Positions 1 to 14,220 are shown, counted from the first letter of the stretch. The stretch: DNA of 27,559 bases from an uncultured Collinsella sp. (GCA_900757235.1 CAAENB010000020.1:1-27559), one strand, 5' to 3'. Numbers and translations: made by a program. The notes: a model not told the origin generated them from the sequence alone.

Positions 1-74
1 CTGCAAGCGACCCCCGCTTTGCCGATGCCTTCTGGGACGCCATCGACGAGCGCGGCGGATTGATGCGCAAGTAA
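1..74 (+). CDS. 3' end of an unidentified gene (cut by window edge)
   Basis: The third forward frame is open from the window edge and ends at TAA 72-74. It encodes 23 residues, ending in the charged tail FWDAIDERGGLMRK. Codon choice matches the other genes here, and a good terminator follows 20 bases later, so this is probably a true gene end. Too little is present to name a family. Confidence 0.6.
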   Translation, partial: ASDPRFADAFWDAIDERGGLMRK

Positions 75-94
75 GCCTTCGGGCATCGACATTT

Positions 95-127
95 ACGGGC
101 GTGGACCTCGGTTCGCGCCCGTTTTTT
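95..127 (+). terminator. Rho-independent terminator of the upstream gene
   Basis: A 7-bp stem, ACGGGCG (95-101) with CGCCCGT (116-122), is followed by a run of six T (122-127). It lies 20 bases after the stop at 72-74 and separates that gene from rpoB. Confidence 0.8.
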
Positions 128-140
128 ATAAGAGCTGCGA

Positions 141-184
141 TTGCCGGCCCTCTGTTCACAGAAAATATATGAACAGATGTTCGA
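141..184 (+). promoter_or_regulatory. Possible promoter overlapped by a LexA-type (SOS) box
   Basis: GAAC-AGAT-GTTCG at 171-183 matches the Gram-positive/actinobacterial LexA box CGAAC-N4-GTTCG except for T instead of C at 170, and GTTC continues to GTTCGA. A second overlapping inverted repeat is TCTGTTCA (151-158) with TGAACAGA (170-177). Just upstream, TTGCCG (141-146) and AATATA (164-169) have 17-bp spacing and could form a promoter whose start would fall in the box. The match is seen directly. LexA binding is inferred. Confidence 0.45.
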
Positions 185-260
185 TACACATACATCTACC
201 TGCGTGTTTTCTGTCGAAAAACTTTGCTACTCCAAAAACTCAATCGCGTCAAGGCTTTTC

Positions 261-288
261 TTGCCCAACGGTCGGTACCTGATAAACT
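261..288 (+). promoter_or_regulatory. Candidate main promoter of rpoBC
   Basis: TTGCCC (261-266) and TAAACT (283-288) have 16-bp spacing. The -10 is preceded by TGA, giving an extended -10 (TG at 280-281). It lies about 70 bases before the rpoB start. Confidence 0.5.
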
Positions 289-361
289 ATTAGGTTGCGA
301 TAACTGGCGAAGCTATGCCTCGCCAACCCACCGAGCATTTCCGTGAAGGAGGAAAAACCTG

Positions 362-3853
<3,492 letters not shown>

Positions 3854-3859
3854 TTGACT

Positions 3860-8335
<4,476 letters not shown>

Positions 8336-8341
8336 TTAGTT

Positions 8342-8376
8342 CCGCCGTTCTAACGAACGGCGGCGACCTCCGTCGC
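8342..8376 (+). other. Two adjacent hairpins just after rpoC
   Basis: CCGCCGTTC (8342-8350) and GAACGGCGG (8355-8363) form a perfect 9-bp stem with a TAAC loop, 6 bases after the rpoC stop. A second stem, GCGAC (8363-8367) with GTCGC (8372-8376), follows at once. Neither has a T-run, so they look like mRNA 3'-end structure rather than terminators. Confidence 0.6.
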
Positions 8377-8379
8377 TGC

Positions 8380-8479
8380 GCGGCCCCCAGAGCTACAATC
8401 TGTCATTCAAAAGGCAGGGCATGACCAAAAGGTCAATGCCCTGCCTTTTTCATGCCACCTTGTACGCTCTGGGGGCCGC
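8380..8479. repeat. 14-bp inverted repeat enclosing the rpoC terminator
   Basis: GCGGCCCCCAGAGC (8380-8393) is the exact reverse complement of 8466-8479. Pairing extends to TACA (8394-8397) with TGTA (8461-8464) past a single bulged C. The strong terminator hairpin sits between the arms, giving a nested stem of about 100 bases. Confidence 0.7.
8409..8450 (+). terminator. Strong Rho-independent terminator of rpoBC (possibly bidirectional)
   Basis: Positions 8409-8426 pair with 8431-8449 in an 18-bp stem with one bulged A (8436) and an AAAA loop, ending in TTTTT (8446-8450). The matching A-run at 8409-8412 would serve as a U-tract on the other strand. Confidence 0.9.
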
Positions 8480-8520
8480 TCGCTTGCGTATGCTCAACCT
8501 GTTGCGTTCCGTTGATCCCT

Positions 8521-8555
8521 TGCCAAAAAGGGACAGGTTTATTTTGGTCGGTTTT
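8521..8555 (+). repeat. Left copy of 35-bp inverted repeat bracketing the sigma/anti-sigma pair
   Basis: The 35 bases here, with core AAAAAGGGACAGGTTTATTT, recur perfectly as the reverse complement at 10338-10372. Flanking bases on both sides are unrelated, so the repeat has sharp ends. It is free of genes and could be a dispersed REP-like element or the end of a mobile cassette. Confidence 0.9.
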
Positions 8556-8568
8556 TCATGCTTGAATT

Positions 8569-8597
8569 TGAAACATTTCGCCCGACAAGAGCGTATC
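8569..8597 (+). promoter_or_regulatory. Candidate ECF-type promoter of the sigma/anti-sigma operon
   Basis: TGAAAC (8569-8574) and CGTATC (8592-8597) have 17-bp spacing. ECF promoters typically carry an AAC-containing -35 and a CGT-type -10 (the SigW class is TGAAAC and CGTA). It lies about 50 bases before the sigma gene, which suggests autoregulation. Confidence 0.6.
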
Positions 8598-8645
8598 TAT
8601 GGTGAGGGCCTCATCGAGAACCATTAATGTCACCGGGAGGTGATT

Positions 8646-9164
8646 ATGGAAGAACAAGCTTTTAGACAGGCGGTCGAAGACCACCGGGATGTCGTGTTTC
8701 GGATCGCATTGACGTATCTGCGTGATCGCGCTGACGCCGACGATGTCGCTCAAGACGTCTTTCTTAAGTTGCTCAAAAGCGACGCGCAATTTGAAAACTG
8801 GGAGCATCTTCGTCGATGGCTTATCCGGGTCACGATCAATGAATGTAAATCTCTCTTTCGAAAGCCGTGGAGGCGCGTGGAGGATATTGAGAATCTGACC
8901 GATTCGCTCGTTACAGCACAGGATGAGACCAAGGCTGTTCTGTCAGACGTCATGCGGCTTCCGGAGCGATTCCGTATCCCTATCGTGCTCTATTACTACC
9001 TGGGCTTCTCAACGTCAGAAATTGCCGAGTTATTGCATGTGCCAGCCGCGACCGTTCGAACGCGTTTAGCTCGCGGCAGATCGAAGCTCAAGTTCATCCT
9101 AGAGGAGGGCGACCGTGAAATCCAACCAAATCAAGCAGGCCTTCGAGTCCGTCCAAGCCGATAG
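8646..9164 (+). CDS. ECF-family RNA polymerase sigma factor
   Basis: This 172-residue protein would direct RNA polymerase to a stress or envelope regulon. Sigma-2 spans roughly residues 5-70 (FRIALTYLRDRADADDVAQD, then WLIRVTINECKSLFRKPWRR), and sigma-4 roughly 100-150 (LPERFRIPIVLYYYLGFS, then a helix-turn-helix with VRTRLARGRSKLK). No sigma-3 domain is present, which is the ECF hallmark. I chose ATG 8646 over an in-frame GTG at 8640 because the ribosome site GGGAGGTGA (8635-8643) overlaps that GTG. The 3' end overlaps the next gene by 50 bases, as expected for a coupled sigma/anti-sigma pair. Codon use is less biased than in the flanking rpo and rps genes, consistent with low expression or a separate origin. 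The ECF subgroup cannot be assigned from sequence alone. Confidence 0.93.
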   Translation: MEEQAFRQAVEDHRDVVFRIALTYLRDRADADDVAQDVFLKLLKSDAQFENWEHLRRWLIRVTINECKSLFRKPWRRVEDIENLTDSLVTAQDETKAVLSDVMRLPERFRIPIVLYYYLGFSTSEIAELLHVPAATVRTRLARGRSKLKFILEEGDREIQPNQAGLRVRPSR

Positions 9165-10191
9165 CGATCTTGCCGATCGTGTCCTTAATGCCGCCGCTGG
9201 GGAGCCGCTCCATCGAAAGGGCCACGCAAAGCCTCTGTATGCTGCCGTCATTGGGTGTCTTGCCGGGGTGTTGGCGACTGGAGGAGTTGCCTACGCCGTT
9301 GTCAATTCCAGTTATTTTGCCTCTGCCTGGGGAAACCATGGCAACGGAGAGTCCGTTACCTGGACAAATGGCGGCTCGTCGGGGACGAAAGATACCTACA
9401 CCAGAGAGTTTGGTGATGGTATCGCGCCCCAAAGTCTGGAGGGTGCAGTCCAGAAGGTCAATCTGTCTGTCGAGGGCAACGGCTATACGCTCGAAATTCA
9501 TGAGATGGCAATCGATGAAAACGGCTGCGGTGCTGTGACGTTTACGCTGTCCAATCCAAATGGTGTTAACTACTACAAGCCGGCAGCAGAGACAGGCGAA
9601 CTTGTTCTCTATGGTGAAGAAAAACAAGGCATCGGTACACCCAGCATGAACTTCGGCGAGGAATGGGCTGACACACGCTGCACCATTGATAAGGACACAT
9701 CAAGCGATACTGTCATTAATGGCACGATGTACTTTGCTTCTATGGATCGCGAGCGAGGTTTTCAACATGCGGTCACCTGGAATATCTCGTGGACCGAGGG
9801 CGAAGGAGAGGATGCGAAGCCGTTCGAGGCATCGACGCCCGAGTTTAGCGTTGGAGCGTACGTCGATACTAAGGAACTCCGCTCCGATGACTCGCCTCTC
9901 GAGATCAGCCCGTTTTCCATCCAGACGCACATCGATGATCTGGGCATTGACGCAGTCACGAAGAAGTTGACGGTTACCTACAAGGATGGATCGGAGCAGA
10001 TTATCGAAGATGACGACGCAGGGGCGTTCAACTTATATTTTTCTTATACGCGCAATAGCGGAGAGAACATCTGGGTGCCAACGAAGTTGATTGATGTCGA
10101 CCAAGTGGTCTCAGTAACGCTTGAGGGCACACGCTGCACTTCAACAGGGGGCGCCGAAACGTCGGAACCCTTTACCATCGTCTATTCGTAA
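9115..10191 (+). CDS. Membrane-anchored putative anti-sigma factor
   Basis: The 358-residue product starts at GTG 9115, 5 bases after GGAGGG (9104-9109), inside the sigma gene. It has a short cytoplasmic segment (residues 1-40, with predicted helix FESVQADSDLADRVLNAA), one membrane span at about 41-63, and a large external domain of about 290 residues rich in beta-type and acidic sequence. Size, topology and position make it the likely cognate anti-sigma factor, with the external part sensing a signal. The HxxxCxxC motif of zinc-binding anti-sigma factors is absent. The architecture resembles Firmicutes anti-sigma proteins with DUF4179-like external domains, but I cannot confirm that family. 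An alternative is a sigma-regulated surface protein; the 50-base overlap with the sigma gene favours the anti-sigma role. Confidence 0.75.
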   Translation: MKSNQIKQAFESVQADSDLADRVLNAAAGEPLHRKGHAKPLYAAVIGCLAGVLATGGVAYAVVNSSYFASAWGNHGNGESVTWTNGGSSGTKDTYTREFGDGIAPQSLEGAVQKVNLSVEGNGYTLEIHEMAIDENGCGAVTFTLSNPNGVNYYKPAAETGELVLYGEEKQGIGTPSMNFGEEWADTRCTIDKDTSSDTVINGTMYFASMDRERGFQHAVTWNISWTEGEGEDAKPFEASTPEFSVGAYVDTKELRSDDSPLEISPFSIQTHIDDLGIDAVTKKLTVTYKDGSEQIIEDDDAGAFNLYFSYTRNSGENIWVPTKLIDVDQVVSVTLEGTRCTSTGGAETSEPFTIVYS

Positions 10192-10196
10192 GATTT

Positions 10197-10231
10197 GGGG
10201 CCGCTTCCTACTAGGGGAGGCGGCCCATTTT
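10197..10231 (+). terminator. Probable terminator of the sigma/anti-sigma operon
   Basis: GGGCCGC (10198-10204) pairs with GCGGCCC (10220-10226), and the stem extends through TTCC with GGAG. A short ATTTT tail follows. It starts 6 bases after the anti-sigma stop. The T-run is short, so efficiency may be partial. Confidence 0.7.
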
Positions 10232-10337
10232 GCATTAAATGGACGGTTAGACCGAGCGATATACTTCCGAAGACGCCGCCGATTTCCATGCGACAGATGA
10301 GAGCAGATCACCGCTGGAGCTCGACGTTTCCGCAGAT

Positions 10338-10372
10338 AAAACCGACCAAAATAAACCTGTCCCTTTTTGGCA
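10338..10372 (-). repeat. Right copy of 35-bp inverted repeat bracketing the sigma/anti-sigma pair
   Basis: This is the exact reverse complement of 8521-8555 (35 of 35 bases). Together the copies enclose 1.85 kb that contains only the ECF promoter, the two genes and their terminator. Confidence 0.9.
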
Positions 10373-10397
10373 GGTAACGTTGCCCCGACGAGCACGT

Positions 10398-10538
10398 CGG
10401 ATTCCCGGGCCGGGCGGCACAGGGGTTAAGTTTGTCGCGAGTTCCGCACGAGCCGGAGGCCACTTAATGTGGCCTCCGTGCGAGCCAGGACTGTAGAGCA
10501 GCAAACTTAACCCCTGTGCCGCCCGGCCCGGGAATCCG
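10398..10538. repeat. Large palindromic element, 37-bp arms around an inner hairpin
   Basis: Bases 10398-10434 and 10502-10538 are perfect reverse complements (37 bp). Between them is a second perfect 10-bp stem, CGGAGGCCAC (10454-10463) with GTGGCCTCCG (10469-10478), looped by TTAAT. Segments 10445-10448 and 10479-10482 can extend that stem past a bulge. No T-run and no coding frame accompany it. It may be a MITE or REP-like element, or a structural or regulatory RNA. Confidence 0.9.
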
Positions 10539-10621
10539 CCCCCGCGCACAGGAGGGGATTCCTTTTGTGTAGGCTTTGCGGAAATGTGCCAATTTTGGGA
10601 TACGCCCGGCGGCGTGGTCTG

Positions 10622-10650
10622 TTGACGGCACAGCTAACGCCACGTATCCT
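10622..10650 (+). promoter_or_regulatory. Promoter of the rpsL-rpsG-fusA-rpsJ operon
   Basis: TTGACG (10622-10627) and TATCCT (10645-10650) have 17-bp spacing, close to the housekeeping consensus. It lies 93 bases before the rpsL start. The leader contains a small stem, AGGGG (10670-10674) with CCCCT (10683-10687). Confidence 0.75.
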
Positions 10651-10743
10651 ATCGAACTGCGTGTTTCGTAGGGGGATGCTGACCCCTCGATTCAAGCCGT
10701 TGCACTTTACAGAAAGCTGGAATCATTCGAGAAGGAGTACGCT

Positions 10744-11121
10744 TTGCCTACTATTAACCAGCTGGTTCGCCAGGGCCGTCGTTCCGTGCCCAAGAAGTCC
10801 AAGAACGCTGCTCTGCAGCACAACTCCCAGAAGCGCGGCGTGTGCACCCGCGTCTTCACCACGAGCCCCAAGAAGCCGAACTCGGCTCTTCGTAAGGTTG
10901 CCCGTGTTCGCCTTGTCAACGGCATCGAAGTTACTGCTTACATCCCGGGTGAGGGCCACAACCTGCAGGAGCACTCCATCGTGCTCGTCCGCGGCGGTCG
11001 TGTCCGTGACCTCCCTGGTGTCCGTTATCACGTCATCCGTGGCGCCTACGACGCTGCACCGGTCCAGAACCGTATGCAGGCCCGTTCCAAGTACGGTGCT
11101 AAGCGCCCCAAGGCCAAATAA
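10744..11121 (+). CDS. rpsL: 30S ribosomal protein S12
   Basis: S12 lies at the decoding centre of the small subunit and controls tRNA selection accuracy. The 125-residue protein has the conserved TTSPKKPNSALRKVARVRL and GEGHNLQEHS blocks. It starts at TTG 10744, 6 bases after AAGGAG (10732-10737); no ATG is available nearby, and MPTINQLVRQGR is the standard N-terminus. K43 is wild type. Position 88 is arginine (CGT, 11005-11007) where nearly all S12 sequences I know have lysine; K88R (K87R in E. coli numbering) is a classic streptomycin-resistance change. It is the first gene of a str-type operon. Confidence 0.98.
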   Translation: MPTINQLVRQGRRSVPKKSKNAALQHNSQKRGVCTRVFTTSPKKPNSALRKVARVRLVNGIEVTAYIPGEGHNLQEHSIVLVRGGRVRDLPGVRYHVIRGAYDAAPVQNRMQARSKYGAKRPKAK

Positions 11122-11146
11122 GCCAGATAACGTTTTGATACTTTCG

Positions 11147-11173
11147 CCGTGTGCCGTCTTGAGCGCCGCACGG
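11147..11173 (+). promoter_or_regulatory. Hairpin in the rpsL-rpsG gap, possible S7 autoregulatory site
   Basis: CCGTGTG (11147-11153) pairs with CGCACGG (11167-11173), with one G-T pair and a 13-base loop, just upstream of the rpsG Shine-Dalgarno. In E. coli, S7 represses translation by binding the S12-S7 intercistronic region. Position is the only evidence here for the same role. Confidence 0.35.
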
Positions 11174-11195
11174 TAGACACTTAAGGAGATTTCAC

Positions 11196-11669
11196 ATGCC
11201 GCGTCGTGCAGCAGCTAATCGTCGTGAGGTTCAGCCTGACGCCGTTTACAACAACCGCCTGGTGACTCAGCTCATCAACAAGGTCCTTCTTGACGGCAAG
11301 AAGGCCACCGCTGAGCGCATCGTTTACACCGCTTTCGAGATCGTTGCCGAGAAGTCTGAGGGTGGCGACGCTCTCGCTACCTTCAAGAAGGCTATGGACA
11401 ACGTCAAGCCCACGCTCGAGGTTAAGCCCAAGCGTGTCGGTGGCGCTACCTATCAGGTCCCGATGGAGGTCAACTCCCGTCGTTCCACCGCTCTGGGTAT
11501 CCGCTGGATCGTCAACTTCTCCCGCGCTCGCAAGGAGAAGACCATGGCCGAGCGTCTCGCCAACGAGATCCTCGACGCCTCCAACGGCCTGGGCGCTTCC
11601 GTCAAGAAGCGTGAGGACGTCTTCAAGATGGCCGAGGCCAACCGCGCGTTCTCTCACTATCGTTGGTAA
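11196..11669 (+). CDS. rpsG: 30S ribosomal protein S7
   Basis: S7 nucleates assembly of the 3' major domain of 16S rRNA and lines the exit site. The 157-residue protein begins MPRRAAANRREVQPD and contains the family segments VYNNRLVTQLINKVLLDGKK and VGGATYQVP, ending in FSHYRW, all normal for bacterial S7. The ATG at 11196 is 7 bases after AAGGAG (11183-11188). It follows rpsL by 74 bases and precedes fusA by 19, consistent with one transcript. Confidence 0.98.
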   Translation: MPRRAAANRREVQPDAVYNNRLVTQLINKVLLDGKKATAERIVYTAFEIVAEKSEGGDALATFKKAMDNVKPTLEVKPKRVGGATYQVPMEVNSRRSTALGIRWIVNFSRARKEKTMAERLANEILDASNGLGASVKKREDVFKMAEANRAFSHYRW

Positions 11670-11688
11670 GTTAAGGTAAGGAACTAAC

Positions 11689-13788
11689 ATGGCTAAGCCT
11701 AAGTACAAGCTTTCCGATACCCGTAACATCGGCATCATGGCTCACATCGATGCCGGTAAGACCACCACGACCGAGCGTATTCTTTACTACACCGGTAAGA
11801 CCCACAAGATCGGTGAGGTCCATGAGGGCGCTGCCACCATGGACTGGATGGTTCAGGAGCAGGAGCGCGGCGTAACCATTACCTCCGCTGCTACCACGTG
11901 CTTCTGGAACAAGGACGGTAAGGACTACCGCATCCAGATCATCGACACCCCGGGCCACGTTGACTTCACCGCCGAGGTCGAGCGCTGCCTGCGCGTCCTC
12001 GATGGCGCTGTCGCCGTCTTCGACGCCGTTGCCGGCGTTCAGCCCCAGTCTGAGACCGTTTGGCGTCAGGCTTCTACCTTCAACGTTCCCCGCATCGCCT
12101 TCATCAACAAGTATGACCGCGTGGGCGCTGACTTCTTCAACGCTATCGAGACCATGAAGGATCGTCTCGACGCCAACGCCGTGGCCGCTCAGGTCCCGAT
12201 GGGCGCCGAGGACAACTTCTGGGGCGTCATCGACCTGGTCACCATGACTGCATGGGACTTCAAGGCCGACGAGAAGGGCATGACCTACCCCGAGCCGATG
12301 GACGAGATCCCGGCTGAGTTTGCCGACATCGCTGCCACCAAGCGCGAGGAGCTCCTCGACGCTGCTGCCAGCTTTGACGACGAGCTCATGGAGAAGATCC
12401 TCATGGAGGAGGACTTCACCGTCGAGGAGCTCAAGGCTGCTCTGCGTAAGGGCGTTCTGGCCAACGAGCTCAACCTCGTCTTCGTGGGCTCCGCCTACAA
12501 GAACAAGGGCGTCCAGGAGCTGCTCGACGCTGTCGTCGACTACCTGCCCAGCCCGCTCGACGTCGAGGCCGTCACCGGTACCGATCCGGACACCGGCGAG
12601 GAGATCCAGCGTCATCCTTCCTTCGACGAGCCCTTCTCCGGCCTAGTCTTCAAGATCATGACCGACCCGTTCGTCGGTAAGCTCACCTACGTCCGCGTTT
12701 ACTCCGGCCGCGCCGAGTCTGGCTCCTACGTGGTCAACGCTTCCAATGGTCAGCGCGAGCGCCTCGGCCGCATCCTCGAGATGAACGCCGCCGAGCGTAT
12801 CGACCGTGACGACGCTGCCGCCGGCGACATCGTCGCTTGCGTCGGCTTCAAGAACTCCACCACCGGTGACACCCTGTGCGCCGAGGGCAAGGAGATCGTC
12901 CTCGAGAAGATCGAGTTCGCTAAGCCCGTTATTGACGTTGCCATCGAGCCCAAGACCAAGGCCGAGCAGGACAAGATGTCCCTGGCTCTGACCAAGCTCG
13001 CCGAGGAGGACCCGACCTTCCAGGTGTCCACCAACCACGAGACCGGCCAGACCATCATCGCCGGCATGGGCGAGCTGCACCTCGAGATCATCGTCGACCG
13101 TCTGCTCCGCGAGTTCAAGGTTGACGCTAACGTCGGTAAGCCCCAGGTTGCCTACCGCGAGACCGCTGGTCACGACGTCGAGAAGGCTGAGGGCAAGTTC
13201 GTCCGTCAGTCCGGCGGTCGCGGTCAGTACGGCCACGCCGTCATCAAGCTCGAGAAGATGGAGGAGGGCTTCGGCTACGAGTTCGTCAACGCTATCGTCG
13301 GCGGCGTCGTGCCCAAGGAGTACATCCCGTCCATCGACAAGGGCATCCAGGAGGCCCTGAACACCGGCGTTATCGCCGGCTTCCCGGTCCTCGACGTTAA
13401 GGTCACCCTGTTCGACGGTTCTTACCACGAGGTCGACTCCTCCGAGGCCGCCTTCAAGATCGCCGGTTCCATGGCTATCAAGGACGCCCTCAAGAAGTCC
13501 GATCCGCAGCTGCTCGAGCCGATCATGGCTGTCGAGGTCGAGACCCCCGAGCAGTACATGGGCGACGTTATGGGCAACCTCTCCGGTCGCCGCGGCAAGA
13601 TCGAGGGCATGGAGGATCGCAAGAACAGCAAGCTCATCCGTGCCAAGGTGCCGCTGGGCGAGATGTTCGGTTACGCTACCGACCTTCGCTCCCAGACCCA
13701 GGGCCGTGCATCCTACACGATGCAGTTCGACTCTTATGAGCCCGCGCCCAAGTCCATCGTGGACGAGGTCATGAGTAAGAACGCCTAA
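11689..13788 (+). CDS. fusA: Translation elongation factor G
   Basis: EF-G is the GTPase that drives ribosomal translocation and, with RRF, recycling. The 699-residue protein is full length. G-motifs are AHIDAGKT (18-25), DTPGHVDF (86-93) and NKYD (140-143); the last has Tyr where Met is more common. The domain IV-V segments SGGRGQYGHA and SGRRGKIEGME are present. The ATG at 11689 follows AAGGA (11678-11682). Codon use is strongly biased, as expected for a highly expressed gene. In most bacteria tuf follows; here a 61-base gap leads to rpsJ. Confidence 0.98.
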   Translation: MAKPKYKLSDTRNIGIMAHIDAGKTTTTERILYYTGKTHKIGEVHEGAATMDWMVQEQERGVTITSAATTCFWNKDGKDYRIQIIDTPGHVDFTAEVERCLRVLDGAVAVFDAVAGVQPQSETVWRQASTFNVPRIAFINKYDRVGADFFNAIETMKDRLDANAVAAQVPMGAEDNFWGVIDLVTMTAWDFKADEKGMTYPEPMDEIPAEFADIAATKREELLDAAASFDDELMEKILMEEDFTVEELKAALRKGVLANELNLVFVGSAYKNKGVQELLDAVVDYLPSPLDVEAVTGTDPDTGEEIQRHPSFDEPFSGLVFKIMTDPFVGKLTYVRVYSGRAESGSYVVNASNGQRERLGRILEMNAAERIDRDDAAAGDIVACVGFKNSTTGDTLCAEGKEIVLEKIEFAKPVIDVAIEPKTKAEQDKMSLALTKLAEEDPTFQVSTNHETGQTIIAGMGELHLEIIVDRLLREFKVDANVGKPQVAYRETAGHDVEKAEGKFVRQSGGRGQYGHAVIKLEKMEEGFGYEFVNAIVGGVVPKEYIPSIDKGIQEALNTGVIAGFPVLDVKVTLFDGSYHEVDSSEAAFKIAGSMAIKDALKKSDPQLLEPIMAVEVETPEQYMGDVMGNLSGRRGKIEGMEDRKNSKLIRAKVPLGEMFGYATDLRSQTQGRASYTMQFDSYEPAPKSIVDEVMSKNA

Positions 13789-13813
13789 GTTCGAGCTCCC
13801 TGTTACGTAATCC

Positions 13814-13832
13814 TGCGAGAACATCTCTCGCA
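13814..13832 (+). other. Hairpin between fusA and rpsJ
   Basis: TGCGAGA (13814-13820) and TCTCGCA (13826-13832) form a perfect 7-bp stem with a 5-base loop, 6 bases before the rpsJ Shine-Dalgarno (GGAGG 13839-13843). It could be an attenuator, a processing site or a binding site. The bases after it (CTCTTT) make only a weak U-tract. Confidence 0.5.
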
Positions 13833-13849
13833 CTCTTTGGAGGTTTAAG

Positions 13850-14158
13850 TTGGCTACCCAGAAGATCCGCATTCGCCTCAAGGGCTATGATCACGAGGTC
13901 GTCGATCAGTCCGCGAAGCTCATCGTCGAGACTGCTCAGAAGACCGGCGCTCGCGTTTCCGGTCCTGTCCCCCTGCCCACCGAGCGCAACCTGTATACGG
14001 TTATCCGCTCGCCGCACGTGAACAAGGACTCCCGTGAGCAGTTCGAGATGCGCACCCACAAGCGCCTCATCGACATCCTCGACCCCACCTCGGGCACCGT
14101 TGATTCGCTCATGCGTCTCGACCTCCCCGCTGGCGTCGACATCGACATCAAGCTCTAA
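13850..14158 (+). CDS. rpsJ: 30S ribosomal protein S10
   Basis: S10 is part of the 30S head and, with NusB, of antitermination complexes. The 102-residue protein is full length and begins MATQKIRIRLKGYDHEVVD, with RSPHVNKDSREQFEMRTHKR in the middle, as in other bacteria. The start is TTG 13850, 6 bases after GGAGG. It is the last gene of the operon: a strong terminator begins 22 bases after the stop and the next gene is convergent, so rplC, rplD and the rest of the usual S10 operon do not follow. Confidence 0.98.
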   Translation: MATQKIRIRLKGYDHEVVDQSAKLIVETAQKTGARVSGPVPLPTERNLYTVIRSPHVNKDSREQFEMRTHKRLIDILDPTSGTVDSLMRLDLPAGVDIDIKL

Positions 14159-14179
14159 GCGATATCGCTCATAGCTTAC

Positions 14180-14220
14180 AGAGCCCCGTTGCCATTACGG
14201 TAGCGGGGCTCTTTTGTTTT
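14180..14220 (+). terminator. Rho-independent terminator after rpsJ
   Basis: AGAGCCCCG (14180-14188) pairs with CGGGGCTCT (14204-14212). The stem extends inward with wobble pairs and is followed by TTTTGTTTT to 14220. It lies between two convergent genes. Confidence 0.9.

Larger units (their letters stand above)
8336..8645. other. Gene-free stretch between rpoC and the sigma factor gene
   Basis: These 310 bases hold the rpoC hairpins and terminator, the left arm of the 35-bp inverted repeat and the candidate ECF promoter. A short open frame across it (8421-8627) runs through the terminator and repeat and has no Shine-Dalgarno, so I do not call a gene. Confidence 0.6.
10192..10743. other. 552-base gene-free region between the anti-sigma gene and rpsL
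   Basis: In order it holds the operon terminator, about 100 bases with no recognisable feature (10232-10337), the right arm of the 35-bp repeat, a small hairpin (CCGACG 10385-10390 with CGTCGG 10395-10400), the 141-base palindromic element, the rpsL promoter and its leader. Short open frames here run through repeats on both strands and lack ribosome sites. Confidence 0.7.

Noticed and set aside
3854..3859. TTG start for rpoC immediately after the rpoB stop
   Set aside because: Only 3 bases from the Shine-Dalgarno; GTG 3860 has normal 9-base spacing.
8421..8627. Small plus-strand frame after rpoC
   Set aside because: It starts inside the terminator loop, runs through the 35-bp repeat and has no Shine-Dalgarno.
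10195..10549. Small frames on both strands between the anti-sigma gene and rpsL
   Set aside because: They are made of terminator, repeat and palindrome sequence; no ribosome site and no recognisable domain.
11671..13881. Two long minus-strand frames opposite fusA
   Set aside because: Same codon-bias shadow; no family resemblance and no ribosome site.
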